A stretch of 64,000 bases of DNA from Pseudarthrobacter sulfonivorans. Lineage in GTDB: Bacteria > Actinomycetota > Actinomycetes > Actinomycetales > Micrococcaceae. The notes under the pieces are model-generated. The model was given only the letters and a program-made list of their open reading frames with translations, did no database searches and was not told where the DNA came from. The DNA lies in NCBI RefSeq assembly GCF_024391045.1, contig NZ_JANFCZ010000003.1, positions 1 to 64,000 on the forward strand, written 5' to 3'. Positions 20,193-29,438 of this stretch are shown piece after piece. The translations under genes were made by a program, and so were the position numbers. Within the stretch, counting starts at the first letter, position 1, and every line of letters begins with the position of its first letter.

Positions 20193-22889
20193 TCAGGGCA
20201 CTATTGCCAGGGTGCGGGGAAGGTAACCTTCGCTGGGCTTCATGCCGGTGCCTGAATAGGCCCAGAGGGAGCCGTCCGGCCGCCGTGCCACCAGATCCGG
20301 GTTGCCGTCGCTGGTGAGGTTCCAGCCATTGAGGATCCGGTCGTACACGTTCCAGCCGGTTCCGATTCGCACGGTGGCCCCGGGTGTACCAGTGCCGTCT
20401 CCGGGGTAGAGCCACAATGTGCCGTCGGGCATGCGGGCCATCAGGTCGTTCTTACCGTCCGCATTGAAGTCGCCGGCGCCGAAGAGCTGGTCGAAGGCGT
20501 CCCAACCATAGTCACCGACCTTGACAGCACCCTGATAGCCGCTGTTTATAGCATCGACTTTTCCAGTTCCTTTATACAGCCACAGAGATCCGTTGGGCTT
20601 CCGGGCGAGGAGGTCGTTTTTACCGTCGCCGTTGAGATCTCCGACGCCGGTGATCGTGTCGAAGGCGTCCCAGCCGGCCAAGCCAATCTTTATTGCGCCA
20701 GCGTAGCCGTTGCTGACCGAGTCCACGCGTCCAGTTCCCGGATACAGCCATAGCGTGCCGTCCGGCTTCCTGGCAACGAGGTCGTTCTTACCGTCGCCGT
20801 TGAAGTCGCCCACTCCGGCGAAGGCGTCGAAGGCCTCCCATCCGTAGTCACCGATCTTTTTCGGAGTTCCATAGGCTCCTATCCCATTGCCGGGGTAGAA
20901 CCACAGGCTCCCGTCGGGTTTGCGGGCGAGTAGGTCTCCCTTTCCATCCCCGTTGAAGTCCTGGACCGACACAAGCGCGTTGAAGGCGCCCCAGCCGTAT
21001 TCCCCGATCTTGCGGACGGCCTCGTAGCCCTGGTCTTTCATGGCGGTTCCAGCGTATAAGAAGACAGCGCCCGTGGGGTCGCTGGCCACGAAGTCAGCCA
21101 TCCGGTCGCCGTTCACGTCTCCGGTCCCGACGATGTCGCTATAGATTTGCCAGCCTGTTCCGATCTGGCGTCCATTGACCATTACACCTCGACCAGCATT
21201 GGAATAGAACCAGAGGGAGCCGTCCGGCCGGCGGCCACCAAGATCATTGGTTCCGTCGCCGTCGAAGTCTTGGAACGCGACGAGCTGATCGAAGATCTGC
21301 CAGCCGAAGTCGATTTTACGGGCGCTTCCAGTCTGGCCAGTGCCCGTTCCCGAGTACAGATACAGGCTGCCATCAGGTGTGCGCGCGACTAGGTCTGCCT
21401 TTCCGTCGCCGTCGAAGTCGCGCACGCCCAATACAGAATCGAAGGCGTCCCACCCGTAGTCCCCGATTTTGACCGCCCGCGAGTACCCCTCGCTGGAGGA
21501 ATTAACGATTCCGGTTCCGGCGTAGAACCATAGCGAGCCGTCCATCTTTCTCGCGACCAGATCGCTGCGCCCATCGCCGTTGTAGTCTCCTACACCCAAG
21601 ACACGATCATATATTTGCCATCCGGAACCGATCACCCGGCCAGGTGAGTATCCGCCGGCCCCATTCCCCGCGTAGAACCACAACTGTCCGTCCGGCCGGC
21701 GGCTTATAAGATCGGCCTGGCCGTCACCATTGAAGTCGCCAGGTGCGATCGTTATGCGGGAACTATCGGATGGTTCGGGCGCAGGGCTTCCACCGGCAAA
21801 ACGACGGAGGCCCTCGAGGTCACCGTTCCATACGTTTGAGTCACCCGCGAACGGACCGGTGCTGCTGTACTGCCAGATGCTGTAATTGCTCCAGCTGCCG
21901 GTCGGAACCGCGCCCGCATTGTTCGAGGGATTCATAGGATAAGACGCGACCCAAAGCGGGTAGTCTCCGAATCCAGAAGGATTGCCGAGGCACTGATTCC
22001 ACCAGCTCGTGTTGGTGTAGATGACAGGAAGGCGGCCCGTCAGAGACTGCATTGTGCTTCCGAAATCGCGGACCCAGGTACTGAGCTGAGACGGGGACAT
22101 GTCATAGCAGGTATTTCCCGGCCACCAGCCTGGGATGTCGGTGCGCCCCGCGTAGGGGTTGAACTCGAAATCGAGCACTGGCGGGAGCGTGTACCCGTCG
22201 GCCGTCCAGCCCCCACCATTCTGAACAAAGTAGCGGGCCTGCTCGGATCCTGAAGACCAGTTGGGGATTGCGAAATGATAGGCACCGCGGAACATGCCGA
22301 CATTCCGGGAACCCTGATACTGCGAGCTGAATAGATCGTTCGTCAGGTAGCTGCCTTCGCTGGCCTTGACATAGGCGAACCTGGACCCCATGTTCCACTG
22401 CTGCTGCCAGTCGACATTGGGCTGGTGCCCGCTGACGTCCTGGCCCTGAACTCCGAACGTGGGCATCCATGTGCCCTCGGTGCCTAACGACTCCGTTGTC
22501 AGCATCCGCACGCTGGCCGAAGGGGAAGACGCTGTCACACGGGCAGAGCGCTGCCCCATCTCTGCGCCTGCTCCCACCGCGGCCGCCATGGACTCGTTGG
22601 ATGCTGCAGGCAGGGGAGCGGCTGGTGCCGCAACTGCCGGCGCAGCCGGGACAGTAGATTCCGAAGTCACTGGCGAGGAGGATGCTACCGACTCAGGGAC
22701 CGCCGTCGAAGGCGCCGGGGTCGGCGCAGCGACGGCTGTCGTCGACCCATCAGATGTGGGGGTAGGGCTGGGTTCCAGAGCAAAGGCGGCGCCTGCCAGG
22801 CCGGGGCCCGCCACAAGAGCGGCAGCCAGGACTGCTGTCCCCAGGACATGCAGCAGGGGACGGTGATTGTTAGGCTGGTTCCGCTTCAT
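20193..22889 (-). CDS. Secreted GH25 muramidase with ten FG-GAP/VCBS repeats
   Basis: This 898-residue secreted enzyme probably cleaves the beta-1,4 bond next to N-acetylmuramic acid in peptidoglycan. A signal peptide covers about residues 1-38, and a long Pro/Ala/Ser/Thr linker runs to about 140. The GH25 domain spans about 145-365: GQDVSGHQPNVDW with Asp151, and VLDFEF with the catalytic pair Asp240 and Glu242, then SIWQYSS. From residue 383 to the end there are ten repeats of about 50 residues with motifs such as DFNGDGKNDLVARKPDG, a calcium-loop type. They match the repeats of the deacetylase at 1125-3224, which sits at the other end of the glycan island. GGAGCC lies just before the ATG. 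It could remodel the wall, or act as a bacteriolysin. Confidence 0.9.
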   Translation of the reverse strand: MKRNQPNNHRPLLHVLGTAVLAAALVAGPGLAGAAFALEPSPTPTSDGSTTAVAAPTPAPSTAVPESVASSSPVTSESTVPAAPAVAAPAAPLPAASNESMAAAVGAGAEMGQRSARVTASSPSASVRMLTTESLGTEGTWMPTFGVQGQDVSGHQPNVDWQQQWNMGSRFAYVKASEGSYLTNDLFSSQYQGSRNVGMFRGAYHFAIPNWSSGSEQARYFVQNGGGWTADGYTLPPVLDFEFNPYAGRTDIPGWWPGNTCYDMSPSQLSTWVRDFGSTMQSLTGRLPVIYTNTSWWNQCLGNPSGFGDYPLWVASYPMNPSNNAGAVPTGSWSNYSIWQYSSTGPFAGDSNVWNGDLEGLRRFAGGSPAPEPSDSSRITIAPGDFNGDGQADLISRRPDGQLWFYAGNGAGGYSPGRVIGSGWQIYDRVLGVGDYNGDGRSDLVARKMDGSLWFYAGTGIVNSSSEGYSRAVKIGDYGWDAFDSVLGVRDFDGDGKADLVARTPDGSLYLYSGTGTGQTGSARKIDFGWQIFDQLVAFQDFDGDGTNDLGGRRPDGSLWFYSNAGRGVMVNGRQIGTGWQIYSDIVGTGDVNGDRMADFVASDPTGAVFLYAGTAMKDQGYEAVRKIGEYGWGAFNALVSVQDFNGDGKGDLLARKPDGSLWFYPGNGIGAYGTPKKIGDYGWEAFDAFAGVGDFNGDGKNDLVARKPDGTLWLYPGTGRVDSVSNGYAGAIKIGLAGWDAFDTITGVGDLNGDGKNDLLARKPNGSLWLYKGTGKVDAINSGYQGAVKVGDYGWDAFDQLFGAGDFNADGKNDLMARMPDGTLWLYPGDGTGTPGATVRIGTGWNVYDRILNGWNLTSDGNPDLVARRPDGSLWAYSGTGMKPSEGYLPRTLAIVP

Positions 22890-22992
22890 TTAGGCTCCGG
22901 GGACAGTAGAGCGCCGTTTTAAGCGCATCACTAGGGGTTGCAGTTCGTGAGACGGCGAACTGGGAATATCGGGCATTAACGCGCCTACCCTA

Positions 22993-23004
22993 ACACTGCA
23001 GTGT
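22993..23004. promoter_or_regulatory. Perfect palindrome in the muramidase/cpaF intergenic region
   Basis: The sequence ACACTGCAGTGT is a perfect 12-base palindrome in the 272-base gap between the divergent muramidase and cpaF genes. It could be an operator, but no regulator is known to me for it, and a 12-base palindrome may occur by chance. I found no convincing promoter hexamer pair in the gap. Confidence 0.2.
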
Positions 23005-23161
23005 CTGGTGCAACCAGTGTTCAGGGTGTTGCCAATGTGAAAGGTTTGACCCTTGTTATCCACAACCCTGCACATTTGACTTGGCTGCATGCTTCCGCCT
23101 GCCTAGGCTGTACCTCAGTTGAACTGCCTCCACCGGGGGCGGCAGTTGTATTGGGGAACTT

Positions 23162-24385
23162 ATGGATGCCGTGCGCATCGTGGAAGACGAAGTCCGCGAG
23201 CTGATCCGACGTCGGGGCCTGGACCCTCTGCGGCAGGCCGGGGAAGTGCGCCGCCTTGTGGAGGCGGCTGTCAGTGACTACGACGAGCGGGCCCTCATGG
23301 GACCGCTGCCGCCGATAGGTCCGCTCGAGACCGCACGCAGGTTTGTTTTCGATGCCGTGGCCGGCTTCGGGGTCCTCCAACCGCTCCTGGACGACCCCTC
23401 CGTCGAAGAGGTCTGGATCAATGCGCCTAACGAAATCTATGTGGCGCGGAACGGCGAGTCGGAACTAACATCGCTCAGCCTCACGGACCAGCAGGTGCGC
23501 GACCTTGTGGAGCGAATGCTGAAGAGTTCGGGCCGGCGACTGGACATGTCATCCCCCTTTGTCGACGCCGCACTCCCTGATGGTTCCAGACTTCACGTTG
23601 TCATCCCGGACGTCACCCGCCACCACTGGGCAGTTAACATCCGAAAGTTTGTGGTGAAGGCCAGCAGACTGGAGCACCTGGTTGAGCTGGGTACTCTGAC
23701 TCCACAGGCCGCCCGATTCCTTGGTGCGGCCGTTTCCAGCGGACTGAACATCCTGGTCTCCGGTGCCACCCAAGCGGGCAAGACCACCATGCTCAACTGC
23801 CTGGCTGCGAGCATTGGCAGCCGCGAACGGGTCATCACCGTTGAGGAAATTTTCGAACTTCAGTTTCCGCTCCGGGACGTGGTGGGACTGCAATGCCGGC
23901 AGCCCAACCTCGAGGGTGAGGGCGAGATTCCACTGCGCAGACTCGTGAAGGAAGCGCTTCGGATGCGCCCGGACCGGCTGGTGGTTGGGGAAGTTCGTGA
24001 AGCCGAGAGCCTGGACATGCTGATTGCTTTAAATAGCGGTTTGCCAGGGATGTGCACCGTCCATGCAAATTCAGCACACGACGCCGTCACCAAGATCTGT
24101 ACGCTGCCGTTGCTTGCGGGCGACAACATCTCATCGGCCTTCGTCGTGCCTACGGTGGCGTCGTGTATAGACCTGGTGGTCCACTGCAGCCGGCACGCCA
24201 ATGGTCGCCGGCAGGTCACCGAGATCCTCTCGCTCGGCCGGCGCGTGGAGAACGGCATCATCGAATCCTCCATGGTCTTCGCAATGGCCGACGGCCAGTT
24301 GCAGCCGAGAGCCAACAGCATGCCGTCGGCGGAGAAGTTTGCCGGGGCAGGGTACGACGTCGCGGCGCTGCTGGAGCCGCGCTGA
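23162..24385 (+). CDS. cpaF: Tad/Flp pilus assembly ATPase (CpaF/TadA)
   Basis: This 407-residue cytoplasmic secretion ATPase powers assembly of Flp-type pili. It has the N-terminal VWINAPNEIYVARNG region, the Walker A motif GATQAGKTT at residues 201-209, VITVEEIFELQF (Asp box, with Glu in place of the usual Asp), and RMRPDRLVVGEVREAES (Walker B) followed by MCTVHANSA (His box). All functional motifs are present. It opens an operon in which the next genes overlap by one to four bases. The order cpaF-tadB-tadC-pilin-tadE-tadE-tadG equals the Mycobacterium tuberculosis Rv3659c-Rv3654c cluster as I remember it, but no homologue of Rv3660c precedes it here. Confidence 0.92.
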   Translation: MDAVRIVEDEVRELIRRRGLDPLRQAGEVRRLVEAAVSDYDERALMGPLPPIGPLETARRFVFDAVAGFGVLQPLLDDPSVEEVWINAPNEIYVARNGESELTSLSLTDQQVRDLVERMLKSSGRRLDMSSPFVDAALPDGSRLHVVIPDVTRHHWAVNIRKFVVKASRLEHLVELGTLTPQAARFLGAAVSSGLNILVSGATQAGKTTMLNCLAASIGSRERVITVEEIFELQFPLRDVVGLQCRQPNLEGEGEIPLRRLVKEALRMRPDRLVVGEVREAESLDMLIALNSGLPGMCTVHANSAHDAVTKICTLPLLAGDNISSAFVVPTVASCIDLVVHCSRHANGRRQVTEILSLGRRVENGIIESSMVFAMADGQLQPRANSMPSAEKFAGAGYDVAALLEPR

Positions 24386-25239
24386 TGGCGCCGCTGCTCG
24401 GGGTACTTGCCGGAACGGGCTTCTTCCTCATCTGGTGGTCGTTCTGGGAAAAGCCGACGCCGGTTAGCCGCCGCCCCAGGGCCAGCCGCATTGAGGACCT
24501 GCTGGCCGCCGCGGGAATCGAGAAAGTAACGGCCGCCGGGCTTGTGGCTTCCTGCCTGGGTCTCGGCCTGTTCGTGGTGCTGGTCTTCTTTGTGATCTCG
24601 GGGTCCTGGCCCATGTCCGTGTGCTTCGGGTTGTTCGGCGCTTGGCTTCCCGTCAGCATTGTGCGCTGGCGGGCCAGCAGGAGGACGGCTGTGTTGCGCC
24701 AACTCTGGCCGGACGTGGTAGATCACCTTCGGTCGGCCATCCGCGCCGGCCTCTCCCTGCCGGAGGCTCTAATCCAGTTGGGGGAGAAGGGGCCGGAAGA
24801 ACTCCGGCACGTGTTCCGGGACTTCGGTGCGGATTACCGAGCGGGTGGCCAATTTGATGCATCGCTCAACAAGCTCAAAAACCGGCTCGCGGATCCCGTC
24901 GCGGACCGGATCATCGAGGCCCTCCGCCTGACCCGTGAAGTGGGTGGCTCCGACTTGGGCAAGCTCCTCGGAACCCTGGCCGAATTCCTGCGTGAGAACG
25001 CCCGCACGCGCAGCGAGCTGGAAGCCCGGCAGTCCTGGACCGTTAATGCCGCTCGGCTGGCGGTTGCGGCGCCCTGGATAGTGATGCTCCTGCTGGCCAC
25101 CCGTCCCGAAGCCGTGGACGCATACAACACCCCCATAGGTGCCGGCGTCCTGCTGGGAGGGCTGGTGGTCTCCCTTGTCTGTTATTCGATCATGCTGCGC
25201 ATCGGCGCTCTGCCGCAGGACGAAAGGGTGCTCCGATGA
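24385..25239 (+). CDS. tadB: Type II secretion system F domain protein TadB
   Basis: This 284-residue inner-membrane protein forms, with TadC, the platform on which the pilus ATPase acts. It has N-terminal helices (LLGVLAGTGFFLIWWSF and the VASCLGLGLFVVLVFFVI region), a central T2SSF domain (LRSAIRAGLSLPEALIQLGE, then ALRLTREVGGSDLGKLLGTL) and C-terminal helices (LAVAAPWIVMLLLAT and LLGGLVVSLVCYSIML). The ATG overlaps the cpaF stop in TGATG. A much longer reading of the frame upstream lies inside cpaF and is not used. Confidence 0.88.
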   Translation: MAPLLGVLAGTGFFLIWWSFWEKPTPVSRRPRASRIEDLLAAAGIEKVTAAGLVASCLGLGLFVVLVFFVISGSWPMSVCFGLFGAWLPVSIVRWRASRRTAVLRQLWPDVVDHLRSAIRAGLSLPEALIQLGEKGPEELRHVFRDFGADYRAGGQFDASLNKLKNRLADPVADRIIEALRLTREVGGSDLGKLLGTLAEFLRENARTRSELEARQSWTVNAARLAVAAPWIVMLLLATRPEAVDAYNTPIGAGVLLGGLVVSLVCYSIMLRIGALPQDERVLR

Positions 25240-26177
25240 GCGGAACCTCAGCGGCCGCCGTTATCTTCGGCATCGTCCTCGGCGTGGGCCTGTGGCTGTT
25301 GTTCGTCAGGCTCCCCTTCATGCGTCCACTCAGCTTTGCCGAACGCATTGAGCCGCAGCTGAAGTCGCAGAACCTGGAATCCCGGCTGCTGCGAGTCAGT
25401 GGACAGAACGCCACGCCCTTCGGGCCTCTGGAACGAATTGTGCGTCCCTTGCTTCATGACGGCCTCAGCGCCCTCGGCAGGCTCAACCTTGGTTCTAAGG
25501 CGCTGACCCGCCGGCTGGCGCAGGCGGGAATCAACAAATCACCCGTGGATTTCCGCGCGGAGCAGCTGCTGTGGGCTGTCGCCGGATTCGTCACATCATT
25601 GGCACTGGTGGTGCTGAGCGCAGTGGCCGGCCGCTTCACTCCGTTCCTTGCCGTGGTGGCCGTGCTGGGCAGCGCACTCGGCGGATTTCTCTTCCGCGAC
25701 TTCTGGCTGGGCGTCCAGATCAGCAAGCGTGAAACCAGGATGATGGCTGAGTTTCCCAGCCTGGCCGAACTGATGGCTCTGGCCGTCGGCGCCGGCGAAA
25801 GCGCTACCGGAGCGCTGGACCGGGTATGCCGCAGCGCCAACGGCGAGCTGGCCAAGGAATTTTCCAAGATCCTTGCTGAAACCAGAGCCGGGAAACCCTT
25901 GGTGGAAGCGCTGCAGGAGTTCTCGGCACGGACAGACCTCGGCCCGCTCCTCCGATTTGTGGACGGCATCATCGTCGCCGTCGAACGCGGCACACCCTTG
26001 GCGGATGTCCTGAGGGCCCAGGCTCGCGATGTCCGGGACACGGCCAAACGGGACCTGATGGAATCGGCGGGCAAAAAGGAAATCGCCATGATGGTGCCCC
26101 TTGTCTTCGGTGTCCTTCCTTTAACGGTGGTGTTCGCCGTGTTCCCCGGCATTGCCGCCATCAGCATTGGCCTGTAG
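25236..26177 (+). CDS. tadC: Type II secretion system F domain protein TadC
   Basis: This 313-residue integral membrane protein is the second platform component of the Tad pilus machine. It shows an N-terminal helix (VIFGIVLGVGLWLLFVRL), two central helices around VVLSAVAGRFTPFLAVVAVL, the T2SSF motif region (SLAELMALAVGAGESATGAL), and C-terminal helices (KKEIAMMVPLVFGVLPLTVV). The ATG overlaps the tadB stop by four bases (ATGA), so translation is coupled. Confidence 0.88.
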   Translation: MSGTSAAAVIFGIVLGVGLWLLFVRLPFMRPLSFAERIEPQLKSQNLESRLLRVSGQNATPFGPLERIVRPLLHDGLSALGRLNLGSKALTRRLAQAGINKSPVDFRAEQLLWAVAGFVTSLALVVLSAVAGRFTPFLAVVAVLGSALGGFLFRDFWLGVQISKRETRMMAEFPSLAELMALAVGAGESATGALDRVCRSANGELAKEFSKILAETRAGKPLVEALQEFSARTDLGPLLRFVDGIIVAVERGTPLADVLRAQARDVRDTAKRDLMESAGKKEIAMMVPLVFGVLPLTVVFAVFPGIAAISIGL

Positions 26178-26257
26178 CCGTGACTTTCCCGCAGCTGTCA
26201 CATACCCAACGACGTTTACCCTCTCGACCGCCGTACTACCTACTGAATGGAATCGAA

Positions 26258-26575
26258 ATGAAGAATCTGGGAATCTCGACCAGCCTTTGCCTCGCTTTAC
26301 TGGCAGGCCTCTGGGCATGGGCAGGCACTCCGGCACTGGGACGAAGTCGTCGTCTGGCCGATGTCGGCGTCGCGGCGTCCGGTGGTCGGGAGGTTGCCGA
26401 CCACGGCCACGTCCCGGGCACGTCGCCACGTCCGGACCACCCCGAACGTGGCGACGTGCCCGGCTGGGTAATGATCACGCTCATGACTGCCGTCCTCGTC
26501 GCGGCACTGCTCGCACTGGCCGGGCCGGCTCTGGAAGCGATGTTCAACCAGGCCATGGAGAAGGTGGGAAGCTAG
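26258..26575 (+). CDS. Flp-type pilin subunit (DUF4244-like), with an odd N-terminal part
   Basis: The C-terminal 45 residues of this 105-residue product (ERGDVPGWVMITLMT, followed by a hydrophobic helix and AMFNQAMEKVGS) match the actinobacterial Flp-like pilins encoded at this place in tad operons. The charged RGD followed by a long hydrophobic stretch is the site where such proteins are processed. The first 60 residues (MKNLGISTSLCLALLAGLWA and a Gly/Arg/His-rich linker) are unusual. That linker is coded partly by a perfect 17-bp inverted repeat at 26415-26462. The upstream ATG at 26258 has only a weak ribosome binding site (GGAA). Either the gene gained an insertion or the true start differs. 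It lies between tadC and tadE, as expected. Confidence 0.65.
   Translation: MKNLGISTSLCLALLAGLWAWAGTPALGRSRRLADVGVAASGGREVADHGHVPGTSPRPDHPERGDVPGWVMITLMTAVLVAALLALAGPALEAMFNQAMEKVGS
26415..26462. repeat. Perfect 17-bp inverted repeat inside the pilin gene
   Basis: The left arm CGGGCACGTCGCCACGT (26415-26431) and the right arm ACGTGGCGACGTGCCCG (26446-26462) are exact reverse complements with a 14-base loop. The hairpin lies within the open frame, directly before the conserved pilin segment. It could be a partial terminator or processing site that sets the pilin to platform protein ratio, or a trace of a small inserted repeat. Confidence 0.7.
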
Positions 26576-26578
26576 GGC

Positions 26579-27010
26579 ATGCCGGAGGCTGGCCAGTGCC
26601 GCTCCGGTCGGTACTCTCCCGGCGCAGGCGAGGATTGGCGCAGAGAGGAACGGGGGTCCGCCGTGGTGGACTTTGTGCTGGTGGGCGGCCTGCTCACCAT
26701 GTTCTTCCTGGCCATCATCCAACTGACACTGGTCCTGCACGTCCGTAACACGCTCATTGATGCGGCTGCTTCGGGCGCACGCTACGGAACGCTCGCCGAC
26801 CGGGGTGCCCCAGATGCGGAGGAACGTGCTGCCAACTTGATCGGAGTTGCACTGAACGCTGAGTTCGCGCAGGACATCAGCACCGCCGAGGTGACGTTCC
26901 AGGGACTGCGCACGCTGGAGGTCACCATCAAGGCGCCCATGCCCGTCATCGGGCTCATTGGGCCACGGGACCTCCTGGAGGTGAAGGGCCATGCTGCCAT
27001 CCAGCCCTGA
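26579..27010 (+). CDS. tadE: TadE-like pseudopilin (first)
   Basis: This 143-residue protein has the TadE pattern: a basic N-terminus, then ERGSAVVDFVLVGGLLTMFF, a single membrane helix, and an outer domain starting HVRNTLIDAAASGARYGT. Pseudopilins of this type are processed like pilins and take part in pilus assembly. The ATG follows the pilin stop by three bases. The end overlaps the next gene by 20 bases. No prepilin peptidase gene is found in this window, so processing must rely on one encoded elsewhere. Confidence 0.83.
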   Translation: MPEAGQCRSGRYSPGAGEDWRREERGSAVVDFVLVGGLLTMFFLAIIQLTLVLHVRNTLIDAAASGARYGTLADRGAPDAEERAANLIGVALNAEFAQDISTAEVTFQGLRTLEVTIKAPMPVIGLIGPRDLLEVKGHAAIQP

Positions 27011-27572
27011 CACGCCGCCTGCCCACGTCGATATCCAGCCCTCCCGCAGCGTTGCGTGTCGCCGGCTTCGGGCCCGCCTCGTGAATCGACTCAACGAGGC
27101 TCTGTGCAGGCAGCAAGGTGCTCCGCACTTTCGGAGGTCACAGCCCAATGCGACCGAACATAGCGAAGCGGGTAGCGCGGTCGTGGAGTTCACATTCCTG
27201 GCGCTACTTCTGATGGTCCCGCTGGTGTACTTCATCATCACCATTGGCCAGATCCAGGGCGGGTCATTTGCGGTCGTGGGGGCCGCAGACCAGGCGGCGA
27301 AAGTATTCGTCGCCCAGCCCGATCCGGTCTCCGGCCAAGCAGCAGCCGAACGGGCAGCCCTTATAGCCCTTGCGGACTTTGGCCATGACGGCGGTACCGC
27401 CCAGGTCTCCACACGCTGCGATCCCGCCGACTGTCTGGCCGCGGGAACGGCTGTCACTGTCACCGTGAACCTCACCGTGCCGCTTCCATTCGTGCCCTTC
27501 AAGGATGACTTCAGGCTGCAGGCCAGCGAAGTTGAGGCTTCATCCACCCAGTTGGTCGGCCGGTTCAGGTGA
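26991..27572 (+). CDS. TadE/TadF-like pseudopilin (second)
   Basis: This 193-residue protein has a long basic and proline-rich N-terminus of about 60 residues, then EAGSAVVEFTFLALLLMVPL, the processing site plus single helix typical of TadE/TadF. The outer domain contains a cysteine pair (TRCDPADC) that may form a disulfide. The ATG at 26991 lies inside the end of the first tadE gene and is preceded by GGAGG, which supports the long N-terminus. It belongs to the same operon. Confidence 0.78.
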   Translation: MLPSSPDTPPAHVDIQPSRSVACRRLRARLVNRLNEALCRQQGAPHFRRSQPNATEHSEAGSAVVEFTFLALLLMVPLVYFIITIGQIQGGSFAVVGAADQAAKVFVAQPDPVSGQAAAERAALIALADFGHDGGTAQVSTRCDPADCLAAGTAVTVTVNLTVPLPFVPFKDDFRLQASEVEASSTQLVGRFR

Positions 27573-27579
27573 GCGCCGG

Positions 27580-28068
27580 ATGAACTGTCCTGAAGTCCTT
27601 ACAGCGGCACGCAAAGATCCAATGAGCCCCGAGCGCCCGGCAGAAGACGGCCAGATGATGGTGATGATCGTTGGCTACGCCGCGCTCGCCCTGCTTGTGG
27701 TCACCGTGGTCATCGGCATCTCCAGCGTCTACCTCGAGCACAAGCGGCTGTTGTCCCTCGCCGACGGTGCGTCGCTCGCCGCCGCTGACAGCTACACCCT
27801 GGGGGAAGTAGCGGGGCCGGCCGGTAGCCCCTCCGCCGTCCTCGGGTCCGAACGCGTCCGCAACGTGGCTGCGGACTTCGTCGCCCGGAGCCCGGCGTCG
27901 GCCCGGTTCGACCAGCTGGCTGTGTCGCAGGGGACCGGCAGCCCGGACGGTTCCACCGCCGTCGTGGTTCTCAGCTCGGTGGTGCACCCGCCTGTTGTGA
28001 ACTTCCTGGTGCCGGACGGGATCCGGATCGAAGCAGCATCCACCGCCCGGTCACGGCTCACGCGCTGA
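27580..28068 (+). CDS. TadG-like membrane protein (Rv3654c-type)
   Basis: This 162-residue protein has one membrane helix (MVMIVGYAALALLVVTVVIG) after a short N-terminus ending in EDGQ, then SSVYLEHKRLLSLADGASLA, the motif of the Tad N-terminal (TadG-type) domain. The rest is an outer domain of about 100 residues. It matches the last member of the actinobacterial tad cluster by position and layout. I chose the ATG at 27580; another ATG at 27622 is possible. It ends 62 bases before prfB. Confidence 0.75.
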   Translation: MNCPEVLTAARKDPMSPERPAEDGQMMVMIVGYAALALLVVTVVIGISSVYLEHKRLLSLADGASLAAADSYTLGEVAGPAGSPSAVLGSERVRNVAADFVARSPASARFDQLAVSQGTGSPDGSTAVVVLSSVVHPPVVNFLVPDGIRIEAASTARSRLTR

Positions 28069-28130
28069 GGTGCCACCGCGGATCAGAAGGAGCCCGGGCC
28101 TCCGGCCGGATAGCGTAGGCTTAAACAACC

Positions 28131-29246
28131 ATGGCCAATATTGATTTTTCCGCAGAAATCCGCGCCCTTCGCGCCACGTACCACTCCATCGAGCGCGTCA
28201 GCGATGTCGAGGCACTGAAGGAAGACATCGCCGAACTGAGCGAACGGGCCGGCGAGCCGGACCTGTGGGACGACCCCGCCGCGGCCCAGAAAATTACCTC
28301 CAGGCTCTCGCACCGCCAGTCCGAACTGGAACGGCTGAACAAGCTCGCGGCGCGGATCGACGACCTGGAAGTCCTGGTGGAACTCGGCCAGGACGAAGAC
28401 GACGCCGACTCCATGGGCGAAGCCGCCGCCGAACTTGAATCAATCCAAAAGTCACTGAAGGACCTGGAAGTAGTCACCCTGCTTTCCGGAGAGTACGACG
28501 AACGCGAAGCCGTGGTGTCCATCAGGGCCGGCGCCGGCGGCGTCGATGCAGCCGACTTCGCCGAAATGCTGATGCGCATGTATCTCCGCTGGGCCGAACG
28601 CCACGGGTACCCCACCACGGTGATGGACACGTCCTACGCCGAGGAGGCGGGCCTCAAGTCGGCAACTTTCGAAGTCAAGGCCCCCTATGCCTTCGGAACC
28701 CTGAGCGTCGAAGCCGGAACGCACCGCCTGGTGCGGATCAGCCCCTTTGACAACCAAGGTCGCCGCCAGACGTCCTTCGCCGCGGTCGAGGTCATCCCTC
28801 TGATTGAGTCGACGGACTCCATCGACATTCCGGACAACGAAATCCGCGTGGACGTGTTCCGTTCCTCGGGCCCCGGCGGTCAGTCAGTCAACACCACTGA
28901 CTCCGCCGTACGCCTCACGCACATCCCCACCGGCACCGTGGTGTCCATGCAAAACGAAAAGTCGCAGCTCCAGAACCGGGCCGCTGCCATGCGCGTTCTG
29001 CAGTCCCGCCTCCTGCTGCTGAAGAAGGAACAGGAGGACGCCGAGAAGAAGGCCTTCGCCGGCGACGTCAAGGCTTCCTGGGGCGACCAAATGCGCTCCT
29101 ACGTCCTGAACCCGTACCAGATGGTCAAGGACCTTCGCACCGAACACGAAGTCGGCAACACCTCTGCAGTGTTCGACGGCGAGATCGACGACTTCATCGA
29201 CGCCGGCATCCGCTGGCGGACCGACAACCGCAACGCCGAGAAGTAA
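28131..29246 (+). CDS. prfB: Peptide chain release factor 2
   Basis: RF2 releases the finished protein at UGA and UAA codons. The 371-residue product has the tripeptide SPF (in [11 protein letters not shown]), which reads the stop codon, and the catalytic [20 protein letters not shown] with its GGQ. The reading frame is continuous from the ATG, so the programmed +1 frameshift that controls prfB in many bacteria is absent here. Downstream order prfB-ftsE-ftsX-M23-smpB-ssrA is a conserved actinobacterial arrangement. Confidence 0.96.
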   Translation: MANIDFSAEIRALRATYHSIERVSDVEALKEDIAELSERAGEPDLWDDPAAAQKITSRLSHRQSELERLNKLAARIDDLEVLVELGQDEDDADSMGEAAAELESIQKSLKDLEVVTLLSGEYDEREAVVSIRAGAGGVDAADFAEMLMRMYLRWAERHGYPTTVMDTSYAEEAGLKSATFEVKAPYAFGTLSVEAGTHRLVRISPFDNQGRRQTSFAAVEVIPLIESTDSIDIPDNEIRVDVFRSSGPGGQSVNTTDSAVRLTHIPTGTVVSMQNEKSQLQNRAAAMRVLQSRLLLLKKEQEDAEKKAFAGDVKASWGDQMRSYVLNPYQMVKDLRTEHEVGNTSAVFDGEIDDFIDAGIRWRTDNRNAEK

Positions 29247-29334
29247 CACCCCTCCGGTGGCCACAGGGGGCGGGGCCCGGAACCCTGATCCCGCGACACA
29301 CCCCTGAAACCGCTGAAATCCAGCAAAGAGACTG

Positions 29335-29340
29335 CGTATA
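29335..29340 (+). promoter_or_regulatory. Possible -10 element upstream of ftsE
   Basis: The sequence TATAGT (in GCGTATAGTCG) in the 192-base gap between prfB and ftsE is a good -10 hexamer about 100 bases before the ftsE ATG. No clear -35 was found. It would give the ftsEX operon its own promoter. Confidence 0.35.
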
Positions 29341-29438
29341 GTCGAGGGGCCGGGGCCTCTTATTCCCCTAAACGAATGCCCGCGCGCCGGCTGCAGATCT
29401 GGGCTGCATCAGTAGTGCCATGCAGGGTAATTAGGGCC

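Noticed and set aside
23046-23110. TTGAC/TAGGCT promoter before cpaF
   Set aside because: The spacer between TTGACT (23076) and TAGGCT (23104) is 22 bases, too long for a normal promoter.
28131-28230. Programmed +1 frameshift in prfB
   Set aside because: I looked for an internal in-frame UGA near codon 25. The frame is continuous, so the mechanism is absent.
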